Shown: piece by piece, positions 54,540 through 64,000 of the stretch | Position numbering within the stretch: the stretch's first letter is position 1 | How the letters are laid out: every line of letters starts with the position of its first letter | NCBI RefSeq assembly: GCF_029784135.1 | Contig: NC_073746.1 | Location: 184,393,983-184,457,982 of the forward strand | Reading direction: 5' to 3' | From: Toxorhynchites rutilus septentrionalis | Taxonomy: Eukaryota > Arthropoda > Insecta > Diptera > Culicidae | Length of the DNA: 64,000 bases | Translations under genes and position numbers: made by a program | Notes under the pieces: generated by a model | The model's input: the letters and a program-made list of their open reading frames with translations, nothing else | What the model was told of the DNA's origin: nothing | Databases searched by the model: none

Positions 54540-55800
54540 ACGGCGGAACGGATGCATTGGGTGTACAAATTGAACAAATATTGATTCTATCGCTTATTAC
54601 TCATACATTTTTCGGTGGATTTAAGAATTTTTCTGCACAAATCCTTCAATTCATATAAATATAACCAAGCTCATCTGCATGCTCAAAAAAATGGCTCCGT
54701 ATTCAAACGGTTAAACAAAAAGTGATAAACACTACAAAGGAAGTAAAGTGGGAGCATCATATTACCTTTATGTGAATTCACAGCCTATGATGAAACACTT
54801 TTTGAACATGTTTAAAAAAAAGTCGACGATACAATACTCGTTCGCTAACTAGGCTGGAAATTCAATCCAATTAGCGAATTCCACTCGCTTAGTGAGCTGC
54901 AGAATAGCGAAATCAAAAGAACGAATTGAATATGACGCCTATTATTGATATACAAATGGGCTGCAGCCTAGTCAACGCACACCCTGTTTAAGAGTCATTT
55001 AAAATAGGCACATTTAGCGAACGCACAACTTAAAGAAACGACCCACGGGTTGCATGTAGTTCTAACATATGATTTCTAGCTGGCTCAAATGGAATGCGCT
55101 TGATAGGACAGAGAAAAATATCTGCATTCAGACTCAGTAACCATCTCTGAATCTGAATGATTCAACGGCAAACCGGCCCGTGAATCTCATAGGCTGCCGA
55201 ACCAAATATACAGCTTACAGGTCACGTTCAGAGGACAAGAGAGTATTGCTAGACTCTCTTCGAAAATTCTCACAGCTGTTTAACGTTATGAGTACAAGTT
55301 CTTCAGCACATACGCATGGAAACATTCGTTCTCGCTCTTTTCCCTCGCGTGGCATCTTCAGCGCAAACATCAGTTGCTCGGTGTGTTAGTATGAGAGTTT
55401 CAGAGCAGCTGAACTGTTTTACTGTTCGTTCATTCAAATTTGAATGAATGGTGAAAGCACTGCTGACGTATGAAATTTCATACGCTGAGCCGATACAGTA
55501 TCCAAAATGGAAATCATTTGAATATCGAACAAAACGGTTTTATTTCATAAAATTCAAGAATCCTTTAAGAGGTAAAACTTTGATAAATTTATGTTTACTT
55601 TAGCGACTCCATTAAATACGAACTTTGCAAGCTTCAATACACAACAAAACAACAAAAATGATAGATAAAATAACACTGACACAAAAAAACGCTCTTAAAC
55701 TGTCATGTGGTATAATTTAAAATGCGCTTAACACTTTAGTTTCATCAAAAACAGTTTTTCAAAAACGGGCATTTTTGCGTATTAAATTTCATACGCTGGA
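54540..55800. other. Intergenic, nothing recognised
   Basis: AT-rich. Around 55735-55816 TTAA words and an AAATTTCATACGCT duplication (also at 55475) suggest a small old element, but ends are not defined. Confidence 0.35.
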
Positions 55801-56129
55801 CACTAATGGGTTAAGATCATCCTGTTTACGACGCACCATGCAGCAAATGTGTTTATTTGGGTCAGCTTCACATTCAATCTGATGGTACAGTTTGAAGTCA
55901 TCCGCGTACGATAATTTATGACATTCAAGAGAGAAATTGATGTCGTTGAGGTATAGTAGAAAAATATATGAACCAAGGTGACTTCCTTGAGGAACACCTG
56001 ACGTTATCCGAAAAGGCTTGGAGATGGTGTCCCAATTTTCACTGACATTTTTTCCGGCCTGTCAGATATGATTTCAGCCAACACAGAAAAGAACCGCTGA
56101 AGCCAATATATTGGAGCTTGGCGATTGTT

Positions 56130-56481
56130 GGGCCCTATTATATAAATCGAATTGAGAAGTCGATACAATCACTGTCACTATGACACCGATCAAAATTTCA
56201 TATTTTGTAAATCGAGATAATTCCTTACCGAGCTCGAATTTCATGTATTGAAATTACATATATATCGACGTTTCTGAAATGTTTCCCAAATGAAAATATC
56301 AGGGACGCGCAAAATAATTATCTGATATTATGGAACAAGTAAACCAAACAACTCAAAAATTTCTTACAGTTGCACCGATAGCTTTCACTCGGTCGATGCT
56401 ATCGACTTGCTCGGTATCTATAATAGTAAAATAAAGCTAACGAGCAAAGTTCTTATCGACTCGATTTCTATAATAGGGCTC
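56130..56481. mobile_element. MITE of the GGGCCC family, complete copy (352 bp)
   Basis: Ends GGGCCCTATTATATAAATCG and, inverted, GAGCCCTATTATAGAAATCG. It interrupts the LINE polymerase between its INH and IAKLQ motifs. It shares body sequence with 3419-3769 and 5513-5771. Confidence 0.8.
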
Positions 56482-56526
56482 GTTATTAAGTGATTGATAG
56501 CATCCAATGCTGCTGAAAAATCCGTA

Positions 56527-56760
56527 TACAGTAATTTACATCTAATGCGACATTTTGCTAATTGGACAGACCTGTAATGCGACATGTTTAGTTGGACATT
56601 TTTGTAAACATCGAATTCGGGGCCCAAATTATGGCCCCACGTTGAAATTCGCCACCAGACGTCGACACTGTATCACTCTCATCGCCGATGTCCAATTACA
56701 GGTCAAAATCGCCTCGAATGCGACACTGAGTGGCATGTCGCATTAAATGTAAATTACTAT
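56527..56760. mobile_element. TA-associated MITE of about 230 bp
   Basis: CAGTAATTTACATCTAATGC on the left and the inverse of TAGTAATTTACATTTAATGC on the right, with TA at both sides. Internal words TAATGCGACAT and TTGGACA recur with partial symmetry. Inserted in the LINE polymerase just before its YTDFSAA motif. Confidence 0.75.
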
Positions 56761-56999
56761 ATATCGCATCGATTTGTTGACGCGACTGTAGAGCCCGGGT
56801 AATTAAAGATGAGTAAACGATCAAATTCGTGGATGTGAATCTGCTATACGACATCTACACATACATTCTCGATGAGGTTCTGGAGACTGTGCTTACTATT
56901 CCATACTCTTGAACTTCTCCTGAAACCATGCTTCAACGTATTTGCACGATGTTTGGCATGTGGTTAGACGATGAAGGAAATAATAAAAAGGATGAGACA

Positions 57000-59480
57000 C
57001 AATGTTTTTTATATTGAATTCGATTGTGTATCACTTAGGATATAAGGTTATTTGATGTTGGTTTGGCCAGTCGTAAATCTGATCTTGGTTTGTCAACTTT
57101 TTTGAATGCTCTAGTTCAGCGCACCTGTGTCAAATCAGGCGTTCAAATGTTTCCAAACATATAAATAAAATCGTCTTTTCCATGATTTACAGTAGTTTTA
57201 TTTTCACATGTTTTAAAGGTTTATAAAAACCACCTTCTATTGGTGCCAACGCGCCCCTCGTTTGAGTTAACTTTTAATCAACCACCAGATGATTATTTGG
57301 TACGTATTCAGACCTTCTCTGGGTTATAACACTTACAAATTTTGTAAACGTCATGTTTGCACACCACTTGTTTCAGATTCATATATCTTAATCATGTAAT
57401 TAATGCCTCTCGATGACCTCAATTTTGATCATGGTTTGTCCGATGCACTGATATTGGTTTGTCTACATGGTTACTAAGGCAACCGCTTGGTGCGCTGCAG
57501 TTTATTTATGGTGTGCTTCGCGCGTAGCAAAAATAATTTTTCTCTGTATTGAGTGTTGTTCGTCTCTGAAATGCCCAAGAAAAAGCAATATTCTGAAGAA
57601 AACCTAAAATATGAATGGCTCAATATGATCACAGTAAACTCAAGCAATAAGAAATGCAACATCTACTTGAAAATTCGAATTTCTTCATTCAAAAATGGTG
57701 ATTTCTAAAACCGGACAAACCATGATAATTTTTCGGAAAACCATGATCATAATTTCTGTTTGAAGAAAATTGTTGAAAAATATATAAAATTGAATAATTG
57801 GATCGCCTTATGGTATTATTATCAACTAGAGACTTTTCAATGAAACCAAACTCGTCTTGATTACTTGTGATTTTCATGAAAAAAAAAAACGATTTGCATT
57901 TACTAGTTGCGTGAATACACCCATAATCGGACAAACCAAATTCGTCTACTCTTTCGAAGAATGAAATCAAATTCGGGCATTAACTGTTCAGTACAATTTA
58001 TATGTGGCTCTAAAAAGGGGAGAATGTTTGGGTACATTTTTTGATTCAGTCGAAAATTGTTGATTCAATAGTCTTGTCCTCGTTAGAACAATATAAAAAT
58101 TTACTATATGTCGCATTTCTCTCATGAAACATGAGTAATAATCTCTAGAAGTACTAACTTGAAATGGAACTCATTACATTATCATTCAGAATGCGGGATT
58201 TTCGTTTGTGTAAAGTTTGACGTTTGCTGACATATATATTAATTATTTAATAGTATTATCAATCAAACTGCGACATATCAACAAATGGTCAAGACATAAG
58301 CGTTCGAAATTTTTTATTGTTTCGTTAAATGTTTAATTTTTAGATATTCATTATGCATCCTATAACTTCCTGTTAGGCGTAGTCCTATCTCAAAATAACA
58401 TGCTTTTCAGTAGAGACGATTTGAAACATGTCCTTTTGTCATAGTATCTGCGCACTATATTGTTTGGTTTCGATCATCATTGTTTGACTGTAACAGTGCG
58501 AGTGATATTTCGATAAATCCGATCGATTCTTTGAAAAGGGTAACGTGTCGGTCCACGAGTTTCAGTGTTCAGTATACATTCCCAAGCATCACTTATATTT
58601 CAAGTGAAGGATTTAATTGACTTAAAGACATTTCTGCCTGGTTCAGATGCTCAACTGAATGCTTTTTTATAAAATAACAATAACATAAAATAACTTCCCT
58701 ACCACTACTGAGAACTGCATTCAATACTAGGTTCTGCAACAAATGTTGCACGAACAACCGAGAATTTATCCGATGTTCTAATATAAATTTCCTCTTAATA
58801 AGGACAAAGAGAATTTGTGTTCATGATGTGAAGCGAATATATATTAGCATTAGATAAACATGTTTTGTGTCAGCAGAATACCTGTTGGTTATCAGGCAAA
58901 GTGCACAAAGAACTGAAAGATGCATTCCAGTTGGCTGGTGTGCACATTCGTGGCTGTTTTCATATGATAAATCATTCATATGATTCATTCTGCTTCAGCG
59001 ATTTCTAAGCACGTGTTATAATCCACATTACATAAACAATAATTGTATATGCGACTTTATTGGGATTTTTCTTGATTCATTTGTTATTTTATGAACAATA
59101 AACAGAATAAGATAAAGACGTGATGGAATGATATGACGGCGACGCATTTGAGAACGCTCAAATCGAAAAGGCCGTTCTATTATATTCTGTGCTGCATTCA
59201 GCTGGAACCGAGTTCCGCTCAGTTCAACGTTATCCAAACTTTGATAGAAATGATCATCGATCTGTAACGCGCGCTCGATTGACTGCGCACCTCTTCCAAA
59301 TTTTGAAATAAATAATGACTGATGCATCACCAGCATTGAACGCGGATTAACTTGTGAAGGTGCAATGTGCCAATGCCGAGTTCATGAGGTTCGTTACTTA
59401 TGATGGTTATAATTACAAGCTAGAACGGTATTTTGTTGGTGCCTTCGCTGACGCCTGAAATTTGAGATGAACAGAATAAA
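57000..59480. other. Intergenic, nothing firm
   Basis: AT-rich. A short frame at 57571 starts MPKKKQYSEENLKYEWL, which could be the beginning of a pipsqueak/pogo-type DNA-binding domain, but it loses any similarity at once. The stretch at 58320-58430 resembles 60640-60760. Confidence 0.35.
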
Positions 59481-59483
59481 AAA

Positions 59484-60140
59484 TGGGTGGGTTTTATCTA
59501 TGATATAACCGCAAGGTTGACGTGGGATTACCGTTGACTTAGTAATTATTTGTTTGTATCGATTAAATTATAGATTGAATGAAACAATTTTCGAATTCTA
59601 GGGAGCGATCTGGCGTAGTGGGAACATCCATGCCTCTAACGCTAATTATCACGAGTTCAATTCTCACTCCCGACATTCTTCCAAAAATGGAAGTAAAAGT
59701 GACGAACCAGCCAAAAGTGTTGAAAGTCACTATAATACAGACAAAAAAAACGAATTCAATTGAATTCAATATATTTGCTTTGTAAGTAAAGAGATTAACA
59801 AATGCCATGTAAGATCAATTCATGCATTGTAATAGATTATGTTTTTATCAAGTGAATTTGACGACCGTCCTTTTACGTTTGGTATGATGCATCGGACTAC
59901 CAAAATATGTGAACGGAAGAATTGTCAAACGATCATTGTATTTTACATTACTCTGAAATGATTGCATCTCTCGAACCGCGAATTTGCTTGATTTGATGAA
60001 CTTCAGGCACTCAGTTTTGTTTTTGACATGCACGTCCAACGTCAAACATGCACGTGGAATCAATCAACGTTATCGCAGCAAATGGTTATCAGCATTTTTC
60101 TTATTCATCGAGCGGTATGCGTAGAAATTCAGTGAGCAGA
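59484..60140. repeat. Dispersed repeat family, copy 2, split by a SINE
   Basis: Same order of shared words as in copy 1 at 51813-52245. The SINE at 59599-59750 breaks it after TTTTCGAATTC. The 3' portion adds a second TGCACGT block not present in copy 1. Confidence 0.6.
59592..59757 (+). mobile_element. Small tRNA-derived SINE
   Basis: GGGAGCGATCTGGCGTAGTG with A-box-like TGGCGTAGTGGGAAC, then B-box-like GAGTTCAATTCTC, then about 70 bases of unrelated sequence and an A-rich tail (ACAAAAAAAA). CGAATTC lies on both sides (59592-59598 and 59751-59757), a short target duplication. A partial copy of the head lies at 60308-60352. Confidence 0.65.
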
Positions 60141-60307
60141 CGATAAAAAGCCATATCTTCCAATGAAGTCTTGAATGATCGAGCCAAAGCGCTGTGCGCT
60201 TGTAGTCCGTGTTAGGGAAACACAATACGAAGTTCAAAAAAAAAACATGCGGGTATAGAAGTACCATCGGCATATATGAATCAACAACTTCAACTTATAC
60301 TCGTGGA

Positions 60308-60352
60308 GGCGATCTGGCGTAGTGGTAACATCCATACCTCTCACGCACTATA
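60308..60352 (+). repeat. Fragment of the same tRNA-like SINE head
   Basis: GGCGATCTGGCGTAGTGGTA and the following ACATCCATACCTCTCACGC match the head of the 59599 SINE, then similarity stops. Confidence 0.6.
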
Positions 60353-60825
60353 ATAGAGAAAAAAACTTATACTATAGAGGCTTTAAACTAGAAAGTTCGT
60401 CTTCTATTCGTCTCTAGTATCCGAAATGACGATCTTTTGAAGTCTGTGTTGGGGAAGCAGTAAATCGGGCCAATCAAAACGTGGCAGTTAGGGCGCTGAG
60501 ACATCGGCGGACATTTAACAATTATTCAATTGTTTATCTCACGTAAAATAACATTTTATTAATTGTGATAGATGCGTAGAAATATTTCCAATCAATTGAT
60601 GCAAACATCTTTCCGATCTATTAAGAAACGTTCGAGTTATAGGCATTCGGAATCTTCATTTTTTTCCTGCATGTTCCGTGTTTAAGTTTTCATTTTACCT
60701 CTCATATATTCCGGTTAGACGTAGTCCCACGCCAAAACATGTACTTCTGTATATATATAATAATTGAAAATTTTCGTGATCTGGTTTCAATTTATCCAAA
60801 TTGTTGACGGTACAAGAAACAACCC

Positions 60826-62701
60826 ATCACAATGCACAATGGTCCAGGAGATGCATTCAAGTGGAAATTAGCATTTAGAGCTTGACAGTTATTCTCTAGA
60901 CAAAAACTGTGTTAGACAAAGTTGTTACATATGATAGAGCGCTCATTTTTATGTTATCATAAATAGGGTGACCAAAATTTTCGATGAAATAAAAAATATA
61001 ACTTTCTTATCTTTAGAGATACAGGTAAACATAGTTCGACAATGTTGTAGTCCCAGTTTTTTGAGTCATCTTTGTAGAACAAAGTTTATTTGCCTTTTTT
61101 CTAAGTTACGTTAGGGTCACCACGAAAAAAACTATTTTTTCGCTCTAACTTGTATATTTCAAATTCTACATGCAAACTGTCTTCGCAAGACTTTTAGTGC
61201 TTACTAATACAAACATTTTTCGATGCAGAACTTGTCGAAATCTCAACTTCACTCAAAGTTATTGATATTTCTTCCCAAAAAATACTTCAATTGTTTGTCA
61301 TTCTTTCTGGGGCAAACGTAAACAATGTTTATTGGCGGTATTTGAAAGAGCATATTTCACTCTACACGATGTGTGATTTTCAAAACTATGTTATTTTTCG
61401 TGTTTGACTAAATTAAAATTGAAATCATGGGTTTTTGGGTAAAACACCATCAACTACTTTGAGTAGGATAAAAGATATAGACAAGTTCTGCATGGCAAAA
61501 TGTTGGTATCGATAAGCTCTAAAAGTCGTACGAAGACAGTTTTGATGTAGAATTTGAAATATAAAAGTTAAAGCAGAAAAAACACGTTTTTTCATGGTCA
61601 CCCTAATGCAACTTAGAAAAAAGCGCTAAATCGATTATTTTCAAAGATAAAAAAAGCTTCGTTTTTCAAAGTTGTTTAAGATAACTGGGGCTACAACATT
61701 GTTGGACATTGGTTGTTTATCTCTATCTATAAAGATAGAAAAGTTAGATTTTTCATTTCATCGACAATTTTGGTCACCCTATTTTTGATAACATAAAAAT
61801 GAGTGCTCTATCATATGTAACAACTTTGTCTAAGACAGTTTTTGTCTAAACAATAAATATCTCTCACAAAGTTGTTTTTAGCGCTTTCTATCTGAGTTGC
61901 ATTAGGGTAACTATGAAAAAACGGTTTTTTTTACTCTAACTTTTATATTTAAAACTCTACATCAAAATGGTCTTCCTACGACTTTTAGAGCTTATTAATA
62001 CCAACATTTTGCGATGCAGAACATTTCAATATCTTAATCCTTCTCAAAGTTATTGATGGGTTTTCATCCAAAAACTCGTGATTTTAATTTAAATTTACTC
62101 AAACATAAAATAACATCACATATTATATAGAGTGAAATCTATTCTTTCAAATTCCGTCAACAAACATTTTTTATGTTTGCCCCAGAAAGAATGACAAACA
62201 AATGGAAAGAGCGTGTTTTTTGAGAAGAAATATAAATAACTTTGAGCAAAGTTGAGATATTGACAAGTTCTGGATCGAAAAGTGTTTGTATTAGTAAGAT
62301 CCAAAAGTCTTTCGAAGACAGTTTGCATGTGACATTTAAAATATAAAAGTTAGAGCAAAAAACAGTTTTTTTCAGGGTGACCCTAACGTAACTAAGAAAA
62401 AAGGCGCTATATCGGTGTTTCAAGAGAGAAAGAAAAACTTTGTTCTACAAAGATGTCTCAAATAATTGGAGCTACAACATTGTCGAACTATGTTCACCTA
62501 GATAGAGGTATATATATAAGAAAGTTAGATTTTTTATTTCATCGACAATTTTGGTCACCCTATTTTTGACAACATAAAAACGAGCGCTCTATCATGAGTA
62601 ACAACTTTGTCTAACACAGTTTTTGTCTAGAGAACAACTGTCAAGCTCTAAATGCTAATTTCCACTTAAATGCATCTCCTGGACCATTGTGCAATGTGAT
62701 C
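60826..62701. mobile_element. 1.9-kb palindromic fold-back element
   Basis: The outer arms begin ATCACAATGCACAATGGTCC at 60826 and appear inverted ending at 62701. Inverted similarity continues inward on both sides for most of the length. One module of about 0.45 kb, marked by words such as AGGGTGACCAAAATTTTCGA, GTTAGGGTCACCACGAAAAA and GATGCAGAAC, occurs four times in alternating orientation: about 60890-61270 (+), 61450-61855 (-), 61860-62070 (+, partial) and 62210-62650 (-). No protein-coding frame fits. It is a non-coding fold-back transposon or a rearranged MITE cluster. Confidence 0.85.
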
Positions 62702-62992
62702 AAACATCACGTAGTTATTTCTAGCATTGACTCAAAAAAAAAAAAAAAAAAATAGTGTCCACTCATCTTCTTCAATAAATGCAAATGATTCTCTATTCGC
62801 AACGTGATATACCATTGTCTTATGATATTGATCGTAAGATGAAAGAATTTTCTTTGACATGAAAATCTCCCAACTGAATGGGAATGGAGTCTATACCGCA
62901 GCAACGTTGTGTGCATTCAATGAAATAGCAAAACCATTACCTGACAATTAAACACGATTGTAGTTGGGGTCGCTCAGAACCAATATTAGTTT

Positions 62993-63142
62993 TTAACCCT
63001 TTCATTACGGCAGTGTGCTCCGCCGAAGTGCTAGCCCTGTACGGAGCAGTGCGCCGTAAAGTATGCACATCGCGCTGGTGTGATCGAAGAGCAGTATGAA
63101 TTTCATGTCGTCTATAGACGACGCTCGTAACGAAAGGGTTAA
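62993..63142. mobile_element. 150-bp TTAA-flanked MITE
   Basis: TTAACCCTTTCATTACG at the left and the inverse TTAACCCTTTCGTTACG at the right, with TTAA at both edges, fitting a piggyBac-type MITE. It contains the small dyad CGTCTATAGACG (63109-63120). Confidence 0.75.
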
Positions 63143-64000
63143 AGATGAATTGACTACATTTGGTAACAACTCTTCCATAATGGATATTGTGACTATGACG
63201 AATTTCACTTTCTTTTTTTATACTTATTTTGCATATGTTTCTTCATTCGTCGATTGGCAGTTGACCAGAGCGATGAGAGTTCGATAAAGAATTAAATGTA
63301 AAAATTGTTCATCGCAATCTCTGCGATTATTCATACGAAAGACGTGATCGGACTTTGATTACACAGTAGATATTTTTAGTATTCTGATGTGATGTTTCCG
63401 GTTTTTGTAGGTAGGGACTTGATGTATGTAAATTGTCTGCATAATATTTCACATTTTTAACTATACATTTTTAACTGTCTGTACGACCCATTCGAAGACA
63501 AGTAATAATAATAATAACATTCATACTATGCAATACGCAATGTTACGTTCGTTCGGCTAAACATTTAGCATCAATAAATAAGGCACCATTTTTTTTGTAT
63601 ACTATCGAACATGTTTCAACCGGAGAATATTTATGCGAATGGTTTATCTAGGTGGGGCCTCTAAACGGAACCGACTTGATTAGACATCAATAAATTTCTC
63701 CCTCTTTAGTATGTTCCGATTTGGCTTCTTTCAAATTTGTTTCAATATAACGATAACCATTGTGATAATATTCGCGTCAATTGTAACGTAGGATTACGTC
63801 TTTCAAGATCATATTAGGGGTACAAAAAAAAAGACGAAAATCAATCGCATCATGAAAATTGCCCAACTTCAAACGCTTATAGTTCAATCACTTCATGATG
63901 GATTGGCGAGATTTTTGAAGAAGCTCAAGCATTATTACATAGAACCCCGGGTTATGGTGATTGGTCGATTCTATCTCTTGAAATAACCAATATAGCGCCT
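63143..64000. other. Intergenic, nothing recognised
   Basis: AT-rich DNA up to the window end, without repeat ends or coding frames that I can support. Confidence 0.4.

Larger units (their letters stand above)
55805..56995 (-). pseudogene. LINE reverse-transcriptase fragment split by two MITEs
   Basis: On -, reading from high to low coordinates: an RQQIDA word near 56785, YTDFSAALDAINH near 56525-56485, IAKLQYIGFSGSFLCWLKSY near 56120-56060, then TSGVPQGSHLG near 55990 and LSYADDFKLYH near 55915. These are consecutive motifs of a non-LTR polymerase, with the YADD box intact. MITEs at 56130-56481 and 56527-56760 separate them. Frameshifts occur, for example before SKPFRITSG. Clade not assigned (R1/Jockey/CR1-like). 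Confidence 0.8.

Noticed and set aside
57571..57700. Start of a pogo/pipsqueak transposase (MPKKKQYSEENLKYEW)
   Set aside because: Similarity ends after about 15 residues and no helix-turn-helix or DDE segment follows. Too weak to annotate.

Overview
The window looks like nuclear DNA of a mosquito, most likely Aedes-like. The grounds are a spliced profilin gene of insect type, a Feilai-like tRNA-derived SINE with a perfect target duplication, an ITmD37E-type transposon, Jockey-clade non-LTR elements and many TA- and TTAA-flanked MITEs. There is no prokaryotic gene organisation. The species is inferred from repeat families, not proven.

The only confident host gene is profilin (chickadee orthologue, + strand). 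It has coding exons at 32921-33031, 48290-48461 and 48858-48955 and encodes 126 aa. Its first coding intron is about 15.3 kb and is filled with transposon debris: MITEs, LINE reverse-transcriptase remnants, Helitron ends, a Tc1-like fragment, a SINE and stacked inverted-repeat elements. Upstream (29.2-32.0 kb) is a tandemly duplicated, diverged locus with a THAP zinc-finger exon on + and SWIM-type zinc-finger exons on -. This may be a second host gene family or relics of one.

Layout. 1-7.3 kb: nested MITEs, a mariner-like transposase broken by a MITE, and a Jockey-clade LINE remnant on -. 7560-22667: a 15.1 kb nest of two LTR retrotransposons. The outer element has identical 436-bp LTRs, the target duplication TTGT and a long gag, but no recognisable pol. 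Inside it, flanked by AGGT, is a Ty3/gypsy-type element (11176-19969) with 1.23-kb LTRs, a two-frame gag and a pol that has lost protease and the catalytic half of reverse transcriptase but keeps RNase H and a full integrase. 22.9-24.2 kb: ITmD37E transposon with one frameshift. 24.3-28.5 kb: decayed Jockey LINE interrupted by a 614-bp inverted-repeat element. 28.5-32.9 kb: THAP/SWIM locus and profilin upstream region. 33-49 kb: profilin intron and last exons. 49-64 kb: downstream intergenic DNA with LINE fragments, SINEs, MITEs and a 1.9-kb palindromic fold-back element at 60.8-62.7 kb.

I see no convincing new multi-gene system. The best candidates for something undescribed are the gag-only LTR element with a possible spliced leader, the modular fold-back at 60.8-62.7 kb and the duplicated THAP/SWIM locus. 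Coordinates of TE ends were read by eye and may be off by a few bases; family names rest on motif recognition only.
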